Of a DNA stretch of 30,683 nt, positions 1 through 8,591 are shown piece after piece. The notes beneath the pieces were generated by a model. The model saw nothing but the letters and a program-made list of their open reading frames with translations. It searched no databases and was not told where the DNA came from. The position numbers were made by a program, and so were the translations under genes. The DNA comes from an uncultured Eggerthella sp. (GTDB taxonomy: Bacteria; Actinomycetota; Coriobacteriia; Coriobacteriales; Eggerthellaceae). Within the stretch, counting starts at the first letter, position 1, and each line of letters starts with the position of its first letter. The stretch lies in assembly GCA_900547965.1 (NCBI GenBank), contig URJE01000010.1:1-30683 (forward strand), read 5' to 3'.

Positions 1-272
1 TTCTGGGTGTCCAGGTGCGCGCCCCGCCGAAAATCACGGCCCGCCACAACGCAAAGCGGAATGGCGGCGATGGCCAGCAGTGCACCCACGCCGTGGGTTA
101 TCGAATTGGCAATCTCTTCACCTAGCGAATAAGCGCGAATGGCCTTGCGGGAATTGCGCGCGCTGGCGTTGTCCTGCTTCTTTTCGTGCTTGGAGCGCTT
201 CGGGTTATCCGAACCGCGCTTCTTGAATTGACGAGGCGTCCATTCCCTCGAGGGAACCTGCAATTGAGCCAT
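1..272 (-). CDS. Hemolysin III family membrane protein, N-terminal part (cut by window edge)
   Basis: The reverse strand encodes about 90 residues before running off the window. A basic, hydrophilic N-terminal region of about 45 residues (rich in Lys, Arg and Ser) is followed by YSLGEEIANSITHGVGALLA, the conserved first motif of the hemolysin III/YqfA branch of the PAQR family (seven membrane helices, His residues in the first motif). Two in-frame ATGs exist at 278 and 272. I chose 272 because GAAGGG lies about six bases upstream of it, whereas it directly abuts the ATG at 278. The long basic N-terminal extension is longer than in typical YqfA proteins. The family name is historical; haemolysis is not implied. 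Family assignment is good, the exact role is unknown. Confidence 0.8.
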   Translation of the reverse strand, partial: MAQLQVPSREWTPRQFKKRGSDNPKRSKHEKKQDNASARNSRKAIRAYSLGEEIANSITHGVGALLAIAAIPLCVVAGRDFRRGAHLDTQ

Positions 273-355
273 TGTCATCCCTTCAACTGCTTTATTTAGG
301 CGATGCATTCACTGCAACCTAACAGCGGAACATGTTCATGTACGTAATGCTGCGA

Positions 356-2146
356 TTATACTGCGCGGTTACCTTCCGGTTGAGCCCAGTCAAGCCAATC
401 GGACGCTTCTGCAATCGGAACGTCAATCAGACGCTCGTCGCAGCCGCGCACGCCTGCTGCGGTACGCACCAAAACGGTTGCAACGCCAGCGTGGCGCTGC
501 AAAGGATTTGCGCGGAGGCAGGCGTACTGCATTTTCTTCCGAGGCACAATTACCGTATCGGTGGAATAACCGCCGTTTATCACGATGGTTCCCGAACTGT
601 CGAAACCGAACGCAGAACGACGGTGCCACAGAAATGCACCCACCACTTCGATAGCCGCAATGGCAATACACAGCAAAAGGCCCGGCATCAACGTCGCCGC
701 AGCGAGGCCGCCGAACTGAGCGTCCCCCCGAGCAGCTCTTGCGTCAGCGGCGAAGGCGGCGGCGCACAACAGGAGCAGGCATACGGCAAGCCAGAACCCA
801 ACACCCTTCAGCACCGCCCTTCGGGTAATTGCGCGGCGCAGGGCCACCTTCGGCATAGGAGTGCTTGCCTCGGGAGCATGGGCGTATTCGGGGGTCAAGC
901 TCTGAACGGCACCCCAAGCTTCATCAATGGGCAAGAACGGATGCACAACCAGCTTGTCCGTCTCTGGCTGAGAAGAAGAGCCGGACGATTCTTCGCCAGA
1001 GGCTACGCCTACCCTGCCATACGAGACCGAGCAGCAACGCATAAGGCGTTGGAAAAAAGTTTGATGGATATGTACCGACTGGATTCGGTCCACATCGATG
1101 CCATTAAACACATGCGTTATAAGACCCCGCTCAACCTCAATGCGGCTACCACGACGGCGCGCTTGGAAACCGGCATAGGAAAGGCACACGCCAACCAAAT
1201 AGGCAACCCACGTCATTGTCAAGCAAAGAAGCAGGAAGAAGCCCGTCATCCCGCATGCGAGCATGAGATCGCTCTTGGGCACACCCGTCGCGGCGAAAAA
1301 CGTCGCACTATCGACCAGAACCGCAAGGATGGCCAAAGTTGCCGTAACGACAAGCGCCGCCATCACCGTTGCAAGTGCCAAGCCAAATGATGCTCTTCCG
1401 CACAAGGCGGAAAGCAGCAATTCTTTGTTGCCAAGACGGTATTCGCAGACGACAACACCTGTATCCACTGCGTCTTTTGCGAATACGCCACGCATATCGT
1501 CCATAACAGCAGCAGCGACATCGAGCACGTTGCCCTGACCAGCAAGGGAACCCGGAGCAGCCGCTACAACACGATCCCTTTCGCCTTCGATGTGCTTGCG
1601 GCGGAAAAGCTCGCGGCGCAGATACTCTGCCGCACTTCGCTCCACGTACGAAACTACCAGCGCCTTGTTGTTGGCGCCGCCCGCAGTATCGACATTCACC
1701 GTGCACACGCCCGCGAAACGCTGAAGAAGAGATGCCCGTTCATTTACCGACTGGATCTTCGAATACGGCACGTGGGTGCGGTGCTTGTTCAAGATCCCCG
1801 AGTAGAAGCTGAATTCCGTTTCGTCAAATTCATACCAGGCGTAACGGTACGTCGATGCACGGACCCCCATCACGACTCCGCAAATAAGCACCGTAACAGC
1901 CAGGAGCAGAAGCACCGCAACGAAAAACGCATCTATCGAAACGAAGCCAAGGGCTTCAGCCAACTTCGTAAGCCCCGACAATGAAGAAAACCCGCATATG
2001 AAGATGATTGGCGCAACGCGCAGCGCACCCAGCCAGATATAGCAATGATGCAGCGAATAGCGCACGCCCGTTTGCTCGGACTCGCAAGGCGAAGCACCGG
2101 ATGGTGTAGGGTTCATGCTGGGAGGAATCGAACCGTTGGAGCTCAT
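356..2146 (-). CDS. Membrane protein with three bacterial PH domains (YdbT-like)
   Basis: A 596-residue membrane protein. Hydrophobic helices occur around residues 38-60, 70-95, 253-280, 295-325, 448-468 and 480-505. After each helix pair comes a bacterial PH (bPH_2, formerly DUF304) domain: about 98-175, 325-385 and 505-585. Each carries the recurring signature in which a domain contacts 'IQSV' or an equivalent followed by Q/R-F/H-AGV (IQSVNERASLLQRFAGV, IQSVHIHQTFFQRLMR, MQYACLRANPLQRHAGV). Domain number and order match the YdbT family, which is usually paired with a one-domain YdbS. The ATG lies only two bases after the stop of the upstream gene, with GAGGAT as ribosome site inside that gene's end, so the two are translationally coupled. 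In Bacillus this pair has been linked to resistance to some bacteriocins; here the role is unproven. Confidence 0.82.
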   Translation of the reverse strand: MSSNGSIPPSMNPTPSGASPCESEQTGVRYSLHHCYIWLGALRVAPIIFICGFSSLSGLTKLAEALGFVSIDAFFVAVLLLLAVTVLICGVVMGVRASTYRYAWYEFDETEFSFYSGILNKHRTHVPYSKIQSVNERASLLQRFAGVCTVNVDTAGGANNKALVVSYVERSAAEYLRRELFRRKHIEGERDRVVAAAPGSLAGQGNVLDVAAAVMDDMRGVFAKDAVDTGVVVCEYRLGNKELLLSALCGRASFGLALATVMAALVVTATLAILAVLVDSATFFAATGVPKSDLMLACGMTGFFLLLCLTMTWVAYLVGVCLSYAGFQARRRGSRIEVERGLITHVFNGIDVDRIQSVHIHQTFFQRLMRCCSVSYGRVGVASGEESSGSSSQPETDKLVVHPFLPIDEAWGAVQSLTPEYAHAPEASTPMPKVALRRAITRRAVLKGVGFWLAVCLLLLCAAAFAADARAARGDAQFGGLAAATLMPGLLLCIAIAAIEVVGAFLWHRRSAFGFDSSGTIVINGGYSTDTVIVPRKKMQYACLRANPLQRHAGVATVLVRTAAGVRGCDERLIDVPIAEASDWLDWAQPEGNRAV

Positions 2147-2148
2147 GG

Positions 2149-2643
2149 CTATACATCCTCGCGGGCAAGGCGAGCAAATTCAGCAGCACGATCGCGAACA
2201 TCGTCCGCCTCTGCAGTAAGCAAGCCGGGAATCTCCATCGACCCCGCAGCTGTTGAAACCGTCACGCTCGCCAGACCAAAAGCACGCAAGATGGGCCCTT
2301 GCTTTGTGTCGGTGTTCTGCACGCGGATGAAGGGAACCACGATGTGTTTGCGCCAAATGATGCCGTACTTCAGCTCCAAGAAATCAGGGCGAAGCTCGTA
2401 GCGCCAGCGAATATAGCGAAGCGGCGTTACCGCGAAAAGGAACACGATCAGCGAAACCGCGTACAGAACGGTAAATGCCAACACGTAGAGTTCTGCCCAA
2501 TACGCCTCCGACGCATCGACAAGCAACGCAATGGCTCCCGGCGACGCCAGAATCAGCCACGCCGCGGTAAGCATCAACGTATCGCTGATACGCCACACCG
2601 CCTTGATGCGTGGATTCAGCTTTTCCTGAGGTTCTGCGTGCAT
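2149..2643 (-). CDS. Membrane protein with one bacterial PH domain (YdbS-like)
   Basis: A 164-residue protein with two hydrophobic helices (about residues 20-45 and 50-75) followed by one bPH_2 domain ending in VQNTDTKQGPILRAFGLASV, the signature shared with the downstream YdbT-like gene. The open frame continues upstream to 2715, but the ATG at 2643 (MHAEPQEK) is preferred because GGGAG precedes it at a usable distance and the upstream 24 residues look non-family. The gene is followed after two bases by the three-domain partner, giving the standard YdbS-YdbT pair. Both are predicted to sit in the cytoplasmic membrane, probably interacting. Confidence 0.8.
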   Translation of the reverse strand: MHAEPQEKLNPRIKAVWRISDTLMLTAAWLILASPGAIALLVDASEAYWAELYVLAFTVLYAVSLIVFLFAVTPLRYIRWRYELRPDFLELKYGIIWRKHIVVPFIRVQNTDTKQGPILRAFGLASVTVSTAAGSMEIPGLLTAEADDVRDRAAEFARLAREDV

Positions 2644-2748
2644 AAGGCTCCCATCTCGACCATTCCCGCGCAGGTGCATGACCAGGGTGAGGCTCTGCGC
2701 GCATGGGGCTCCCATCCCTAGTTAATCATCAGTTTTGGCATTATTGTC

Positions 2749-2786
2749 GCATAGCGCACTGTGCCGAAGCGCCCAATGCGCTATGC
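2749..2786. repeat. Perfect 10-bp inverted repeat with nested inner stem
   Basis: GCATAGCGCA (2749-2758) is perfectly complementary to TGCGCTATGC (2777-2786). The 18-base loop contains a further GTGC-CGAA-GCGC tetraloop stem. It lies between the hypD stop and the PH-domain pair. No T-run follows on either strand, so it is either a non-canonical terminator or a 5' element of the PH operon. The remainder of 2644-2942 shows no convincing gene. Confidence 0.6.
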
Positions 2787-2942
2787 AAATAAGACCCGAT
2801 CCGTGCTTTTGGCAGCATTTCAGCAAAATTAGCAAAACCGCCTGGCAGGTCGGAGAAAGAAAAAGCATTTCCCCATTGCACAGGCGGGTTTTCGTAAATA
2901 TATTTGCAAACAGCACCATCGCAGATGCCGCCAACAGAACCG

Positions 2943-4019
2943 TTACAGGTACCTAAAGTAGGCGGCACAGGATCCTTCAGAGGAAACCATGCACGGACCC
3001 ACAGGATTTTCAGGCGTGCACACCTTGCGGAACAAGGGGCATTCGTTTGGAGCCATCATGCCACGCAGCACATCACCGCAACGGCAGCCCTTCGGCTCTT
3101 GCGTGGGCTCAACGGCAGGTTCAAAGCGCTGGAATGCATCGAACTCGGCGAATTCAGGGCGGATCGCATAGCCCGAACCAGGAATAACACCCAAACCGCG
3201 CCATGTTGCGTCCACGGTATGGAACACCTCGTTGATGGCAGCAACAGCGACCAGATTGCCTTCAGGCGCAACACCACGCGTGTAGGCAATTTCTATTTCA
3301 GCACGGCCTTCATGGAGCTGGCGCATGATCATGGCAACGCCCTGCAGGACATCCACCGCTTCAAAACCGGTGATAACACCAGGAATGCCGTACTTCTTGG
3401 CCAGGAACTCATAGGGCTTCATGCCAATAATAGTGCTTACATGACCAGGCAAAATAAGCGCATCAATCTGCAACGAAGGGTCGGAAACGATGGTTTCCAG
3501 CGCACCGGGCATATTCTTATGCGCCACGAACACGCTGAAGTTCTTAAGGCCCAGCGCCTTAGCACGTTTGATGGCCATGGCCACCAAGGGGGTGGTGGTT
3601 TCGAAGCCTACGCCCACGAACACAATCTGCTGATCGGGGTTTTCCTGGGCAAGTTTCAGCGCATCAAGCGGGGAATACACGATGCTTACCGAACGCCCTT
3701 CCGCCTGTTCTTTAAGCAGGCTGGAAGTTGAGCCCGGTACACGCGTCATATCGCCAAAGGTGGCAATGGTAACGCCAGGGACGCGCGAAAGCGCAATTAC
3801 CGTATCGATATCTCTGTTGCTGGTAACGCACACCGGACAACCAGGGCCCGATGCCAAACGAACGCCTTCGGGCGTCATGGTGCGCAGGCCGTTACGGGCA
3901 ATAGCAACCGTATGGGTGCCGCATACCTCCATCAGGGTTGCATGCTCAGGCGCCCATTTCTCAATCGAATGGATTAAGCCACGAGCCAATTCTGGATCTT
4001 TGAAAGAAGACAAATCCAT
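2943..4019 (-). CDS. hypD: [NiFe]-hydrogenase maturation protein HypD
   Basis: HypD (358 aa) is the scaffold iron-sulfur protein on which, together with HypC, the Fe(CN)2CO group of [NiFe]-hydrogenases is assembled. Visible hallmarks are MEVCGTH (Cys33, the proposed redox/iron-binding site), GPGCPVC (Cys61 and Cys64), the LPGHVSTIIG segment, and the C-terminal cysteine set (CRCG...CPLF...C) that holds a 4Fe-4S cluster. Length is normal for the family. It follows hypC after a 13-base gap and is the last gene of pgi-hypF-hypC-hypD. hypA, hypB, hypE and the hydrogenase subunits are not in this window. Confidence 0.97.
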   Translation of the reverse strand: MDLSSFKDPELARGLIHSIEKWAPEHATLMEVCGTHTVAIARNGLRTMTPEGVRLASGPGCPVCVTSNRDIDTVIALSRVPGVTIATFGDMTRVPGSTSSLLKEQAEGRSVSIVYSPLDALKLAQENPDQQIVFVGVGFETTTPLVAMAIKRAKALGLKNFSVFVAHKNMPGALETIVSDPSLQIDALILPGHVSTIIGMKPYEFLAKKYGIPGVITGFEAVDVLQGVAMIMRQLHEGRAEIEIAYTRGVAPEGNLVAVAAINEVFHTVDATWRGLGVIPGSGYAIRPEFAEFDAFQRFEPAVEPTQEPKGCRCGDVLRGMMAPNECPLFRKVCTPENPVGPCMVSSEGSCAAYFRYL

Positions 4020-4032
4020 CGGAATCGCCCGC

Positions 4033-4269
4033 CTATAATCCCTCGACGTCGGCGAGTTCAGGAATCTGCTTGATCAGGTCGAGCGTTTCCTGAGCATCTT
4101 CTTCACTTACCACTTCAATGGCAAAACCGGCGTGAACCAAAACGAAATCGCCCACCTGGGCGGAAGGGGTAAGATCGAGCGCCACTTCGCGGGTAACGCC
4201 CAGAATATCCACTACCGCCAAGTTGTTTTCGTTGATGGTACGAACTTGGGCGGGAATAGCTAAACACAT
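4033..4269 (-). CDS. hypC: Hydrogenase assembly chaperone HypC/HupF
   Basis: A 78-residue protein starting MCLAIPAQV, the invariant HypC N-terminus; Cys2, exposed after removal of Met1, binds the iron group and contacts HypD and the hydrogenase large-subunit precursor. The DFVLVHAGFAIEVVSEEDA segment is the second family signature. It starts six bases after the hypF stop, with GGAG inside the end of hypF as ribosome site, so expression is coupled to hypF. Full length and intact. Confidence 0.97.
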   Translation of the reverse strand: MCLAIPAQVRTINENNLAVVDILGVTREVALDLTPSAQVGDFVLVHAGFAIEVVSEEDAQETLDLIKQIPELADVEGL

Positions 4270-4275
4270 ATTGCA

Positions 4276-6669
4276 TCACTCCTCATGTTGCGCCTGCAAT
4301 CCTAGCACAGCCTGTCCATAGGAAATCGAAGCATCGTTGGGTGGCAGTTCTTTATTCAGCGCCACCGTAAAGCCGCGCTCCTGCAAGCGCGCAAGCGCGC
4401 GTTCCATCAGGTAGCGGTTCATGAACACACCACCAGCAAGCGCCATAACCTCAATGCCATAGGTGGCACGCACCAATTCGGCAACATTCACGATGGCTTC
4501 CACGAACGCGCCATGGAAACGCGCGGCAATAACGGAAGTAGGTACCGATGCCTGCATATCGTCGAGCATGGCAGCAAATACCGGCGCCACGTCCATCAGC
4601 AGAACCGAAGTGTCGGCAGCCGTACTGTTTTCCGTTGCCGTGTTCTTGATAAACCCTATGCGATAACGCTCATCTTCCACAGGCAAACCCACAGCTTCTG
4701 CTTGGGCCTTATGAGCCGCCGCTTCCAAAAGAATTGCCGCTTCGCCTTCGTAGCAGGGGTGAGCGCACACGCCCAACAGCGCCGATGCAGCATCGAAGAT
4801 GCGACCAACCGAAGAGGTTTCAGGAGTGTTCAAGCCCTTTTCGATCATTTGCTCGAACACATCGGCGTTCGGAACGCATTCGGACACAAACTTCTTGGCT
4901 TGTTCATGTTCCAACAGATCGAACGACCACAGGGCGCCATAGGCGATGCGCGCAGGATCCTTGATGGCGGCCGCACCGCCTGGCAGCGGAATATAGGCGA
5001 AGTTCACAAAGCGCTCGTATGCCTGAAGATTAGAAAGCAGCACTTCGCCGCCCCAAATAGCACCATCGAGCCCGTAACCCGTACCGTCGAACGCAAAACC
5101 GCACACAGGGCCTTCCAGATTGTTTTCGCCCATGACGGAAAGAATGTGTGCATGGTGATGCTGCGCACGCGTTATGGGCAGACCCTGGCTCAAAGCCCAC
5201 TTGGTGGAAAGATATTCAGGATGGTAGTCGCACACTATGCGCTTAGGCTCGAAATGCAGCAAGCTCGCGTAACGACGGCGCGTTTCGTTCCATGCGTCGA
5301 ACACCGCAGCGCTTTCCAGGTCTCCCACATGCTGAGAAACGAACGCCTTGCCAGCGCGCGCGTAGGTTAGCGTGCTTTTCTGCTCGGGGCCTACCGCAAA
5401 AAGCTCTTCACTTGCGCCTTCGGGGCACGGAGCCGAAACGGGAAGCGGGGCATAACCACGAGCGCGGCGAATGAACTGAACAATATCACCCGCAGCGCCA
5501 CCGTCGAGGATGCGGATAACGGAATCGTCATAGCGCCCTACGATTTCACGGTTGTTCACCAAGAAGGCATCGGCCACGCCAGCAAGCTGGGAAAAGGCCG
5601 TTTCTTCGTCGATAACGATAGGTTCGTCGTGGATATTGCCCGATGTCATAACAAGCATGCCGCCATATTCGTGAAGCAGCAGGTGCTGAACAGGTGTGGT
5701 GGGCAGCATTACGCCCAGTTCGGGCAGGTTGTCTGCCAGGCCCTTCGCAAACGTCGCATCGGGGCGCTTGCGAAGCAACACGATGGGACGCGCAGGGCTC
5801 GTGAGCTGGCGCGCTTCTGCATCGTTCACTTCACAGAGAGCGCGAGCCTCTTCCACTGAAGCGACCATAACGGCAAACGCCTTGCCGGGGCGGTGCTTAC
5901 GCTGACGCAATACGGCAAGAGCCGCCTCGTTGGCAGCGTCGCACACCAAGTGGTACCCGCCTAAGCCCTTAACGGCAACGATGCCGCCTTCCGCGATAAG
6001 CTTTGCGGCACGGTGGAAGATCTCGTCGGATTCCGCAACGTTTTTCGCCCAGGAAATGCCTTCGAGTGAAGGGGCATCCGCGGAACCCGATTCAATCCAG
6101 CCAATTTCAGGGCCGCACTCAAAGCACGCATCGGGTTGCGCATGGAAGCGCCTATCGGCGGGGTCGGAATATTCCTCCTGACATGCCGGGCACATAGTGA
6201 ATTGCGCCATTGACGTTTCGGGGCGGTCGTAAGGCAGTTTGCACATGATAGTGAAGCGCGGGCCGCAGTTGGTGCAGTTGATGAAGGGGTAATGGTAGCG
6301 ACGATTATTCGAGTCGAACAATTCTTCCACGCAAGCGTCGCACGTTGCCAGATCAGGCGAAACCAGCGTGGTTTCGCCCTGTTCCGCCGCATCGGAAAAA
6401 CGAATCTCAAAAGCGTCAAAGCCCTGTACGGGCACTTCTGCAATCTCGATTTCACTTACTTGAGCAGCGGCAGGCTCCTCTTCAGAAAGAGCCAGTACGA
6501 ACCTGTCGAGCGGCAAGGTTTCACCTTCGGCGTGCACCTTTACACCTTCAACATCGTTCAAAACCCAACCGGTAATATCTCGTTTTTTTGCCTCACGATA
6601 GACAAAGGGGCGGAAACCCACCCCTTGCACTACGCCAGATATTTTCAGATCAAGCGCTTCACGCGTCAT
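4276..6669 (-). CDS. hypF: Carbamoyltransferase HypF
   Basis: HypF (797 aa) transfers the carbamoyl group of carbamoyl phosphate, via carbamoyl-adenylate, to the C-terminal Cys of HypE, giving the cyanide ligands of [NiFe]-hydrogenase. Domains in order: acylphosphatase (1-90, GVVQGVGFRPFVYR), two zinc-finger halves with CxxC pairs at about 110/113, 132/135, 160/163 and 182/185, a YrdC-like domain (about 220-400, GGIVAVKGLGGYHL), and a Kae1-like C-terminal domain with the metal motif HHHAH at about 504-508 and FDGTGYG. All expected motifs are intact. Its ATG overlaps the pgi stop by four bases (ATGA), so it is translationally coupled to pgi. Confidence 0.97.
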   Translation of the reverse strand: MTREALDLKISGVVQGVGFRPFVYREAKKRDITGWVLNDVEGVKVHAEGETLPLDRFVLALSEEEPAAAQVSEIEIAEVPVQGFDAFEIRFSDAAEQGETTLVSPDLATCDACVEELFDSNNRRYHYPFINCTNCGPRFTIMCKLPYDRPETSMAQFTMCPACQEEYSDPADRRFHAQPDACFECGPEIGWIESGSADAPSLEGISWAKNVAESDEIFHRAAKLIAEGGIVAVKGLGGYHLVCDAANEAALAVLRQRKHRPGKAFAVMVASVEEARALCEVNDAEARQLTSPARPIVLLRKRPDATFAKGLADNLPELGVMLPTTPVQHLLLHEYGGMLVMTSGNIHDEPIVIDEETAFSQLAGVADAFLVNNREIVGRYDDSVIRILDGGAAGDIVQFIRRARGYAPLPVSAPCPEGASEELFAVGPEQKSTLTYARAGKAFVSQHVGDLESAAVFDAWNETRRRYASLLHFEPKRIVCDYHPEYLSTKWALSQGLPITRAQHHHAHILSVMGENNLEGPVCGFAFDGTGYGLDGAIWGGEVLLSNLQAYERFVNFAYIPLPGGAAAIKDPARIAYGALWSFDLLEHEQAKKFVSECVPNADVFEQMIEKGLNTPETSSVGRIFDAASALLGVCAHPCYEGEAAILLEAAAHKAQAEAVGLPVEDERYRIGFIKNTATENSTAADTSVLLMDVAPVFAAMLDDMQASVPTSVIAARFHGAFVEAIVNVAELVRATYGIEVMALAGGVFMNRYLMERALARLQERGFTVALNKELPPNDASISYGQAVLGLQAQHEE

Positions 6670-8396
6670 GCGTTGATTGCCTCCTTGAACGCCTTAACCA
6701 AGGCACGAATGGACACCGCAGAGTTGTCGGGCAAATGCACCTGGACACAACGGCGTCCACGGTCGGAAAGAATTGTGAAGTCGCCCGAAGCCTGAGCCTT
6801 TGCAAGTTCGCCCAAGCTCTGCGCGCGGAGGTCTTCGATGGCAATATCCTTCGGCTCTTCTGCCGAGATAATCAGGAACACCCCTTCATTCGGGCCTCCC
6901 TTATGAAGCTGGCCGGTGGAGTGCAGGTAGCGCGGGCCAATTTCCAGGCACGACGCTGCACCCAAACGGTCGGCAACCGAGTGGCGAATTTCCTCCAGCG
7001 CTTCACGGCGGCCTTCACCCGTGAAGGGAAGGAACGCATTCAAGCTGAAGTAATCGCCGGGCTCAATGCTGCCAAACAGGGCGCGCAATGCGGAAACGAG
7101 CGATTCATCTTCAACGGATCCGCGAAGAGCTTCGGACACATGCACCTCAACATCGCCGATAGGAATACCAGCAAGGCCCTTTTCCACGAATTCGGGATCG
7201 CGGGCTCCATTGGCAAGGATGCTGAGCACTTCCTTCTTGGCAACCGCAACGTCGGGCTGGTCGAAGGGACACACCTTCATAAGATAGCCAACCATGGCAA
7301 TGGCGTATTCCCACATAACGAAGTGGGCAGCCACTTCCTCCACGTTTAGAACCTTGAAGCTCATACGCGGAATGGCAGGGTCGATGAACTCGAGCGCATG
7401 GCTGAAGTTCTGACGATCGTCCCATAGATCGGTTTTGGTGTTGTAGGTAATAACCGTGCGATCGTGCGGATCTTCGCGCAGAACCAGCGAGTCAACCTCG
7501 ATGTTGGGCAGGATGCCGAAGCCGTTCTTGCCCAAGCTTTCAGCTACCAGCTGCTCAATCCACAAACCAAGTACGCGGCCGCGCTTTGGCGTGAAGAACG
7601 AAAACTTGTCGCGCCCATTCTTATAGTTGTCGAACAGGAAAGCTGCCAAGTTCGATGCGGGGTTGTCCAGGCCGTCGGTGGAGCACAGCTCCTCGGCGTT
7701 GCGTGCGCTTTCCATAACCTTTTTGATGTCGATGCCCACCAAAGCGGCAGGAACCAAACCGAAAACGGAAAGAGCAGAATAGCGACCGCCAACCGTGGGC
7801 TCGCCGGAGAACACCTTAGCCCAGCCTTCTTCTTTGGCGCGCGCCTCAAGCTCAGAGCCAGGATCGGTGATGGCGATCAGATGAGAGGGGATTTCCTCTT
7901 CCGACAAGGTTTCCGCCAAGATGGTGCGGACCGCTTTCATAACCAAGGTGGGCTCGATGGTGCCGCCCGACTTGGAAGATTGAATGATAAGCGTGGTTTT
8001 GGGGTCGCATTCAGCCAAGATGGTACGAACACGCACCGCCGATACCGAATCGAGCGTCTTAAACGTAATAAGCGAAGAATCAGGCTTGTTATATTTGGTA
8101 AGCGTCATCGGAGCCTGGGTGGAGCCACCCTGGCCGATGAGGATAACCGTCTTCAAGCCGCGAGAAATCATCTCGTCGGCAAAATCCTGGATCTCATCGA
8201 TAGGGCACGGCGGCTCACTTGCCAGCGTTGCCCATCCCATATATTCAGCGGCGCATTGCTGCGCTTCTTCGGAAAAGCCATAAAGAGAGCTGTCCTTGCA
8301 TCTAACTCGACTGGCAACCTTGCCGTCGACCAGAGCCTGGAGCGAGGGAGGGTAGATCCCCTGAATGGCAAAATCGATCATTTGTCCTTCTTTCAT
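6666..8396 (-). CDS. pgi: Glucose-6-phosphate isomerase (form related to Tal-Pgi fusions)
   Basis: This 576-residue protein interconverts glucose-6-phosphate and fructose-6-phosphate. SIS-domain motifs are clear: IGQGGSTQAPMTL, SSKSGGTIEP (sugar-phosphate binding), GGRYSALSVFGLVPAAL, and LGLWIEQLVAESLGKNG. The C-terminus has LHSTGQLHKGGPNEG and a hydrophobic tail (RRCVQVHLPD) like the isomerase half of bifunctional transaldolase-Pgi enzymes, but no transaldolase domain is present here. The frame extends to a GTG at 8441; I prefer ATG 8396 (MKEGQMIDF), with ATG 8381 (MIDFAIQG, preceded by AAGGA) as a realistic alternative. The linkage to hypF, with a four-base overlap, is unusual. Confidence 0.88.
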   Translation of the reverse strand: MKEGQMIDFAIQGIYPPSLQALVDGKVASRVRCKDSSLYGFSEEAQQCAAEYMGWATLASEPPCPIDEIQDFADEMISRGLKTVILIGQGGSTQAPMTLTKYNKPDSSLITFKTLDSVSAVRVRTILAECDPKTTLIIQSSKSGGTIEPTLVMKAVRTILAETLSEEEIPSHLIAITDPGSELEARAKEEGWAKVFSGEPTVGGRYSALSVFGLVPAALVGIDIKKVMESARNAEELCSTDGLDNPASNLAAFLFDNYKNGRDKFSFFTPKRGRVLGLWIEQLVAESLGKNGFGILPNIEVDSLVLREDPHDRTVITYNTKTDLWDDRQNFSHALEFIDPAIPRMSFKVLNVEEVAAHFVMWEYAIAMVGYLMKVCPFDQPDVAVAKKEVLSILANGARDPEFVEKGLAGIPIGDVEVHVSEALRGSVEDESLVSALRALFGSIEPGDYFSLNAFLPFTGEGRREALEEIRHSVADRLGAASCLEIGPRYLHSTGQLHKGGPNEGVFLIISAEEPKDIAIEDLRAQSLGELAKAQASGDFTILSDRGRRCVQVHLPDNSAVSIRALVKAFKEAINA

Positions 8397-8591
8397 AGGT
8401 CTTCCGATTTTACCAAATGGCAACACGTATACCACCTTCACACCGTCGCTGTATAGAAAATGCCATTTATACGATCTTATTGCCGCTGGTCAGATGAATA
8501 TGCCTCAAAGAAAAACCAAACAACGGCACGTGCTACGATCCAGGCAGGAGAAGCGCTTAGAGCAACCCCGTTCAAGGCAGGAGGAACTGGC

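Noticed and set aside
332..1390. 352-codon plus-strand frame opposite the YdbT-like gene
   Set aside because: Arg/His/Ala-rich shadow translation without ribosome site or domain; the minus strand has clear bPH_2 domains.
8528..8533. CACGTG core near the SDR promoter considered as a third parS
   Set aside because: The flanks (GG and CT) do not match GTTT...AAAC; only the hexamer is shared.
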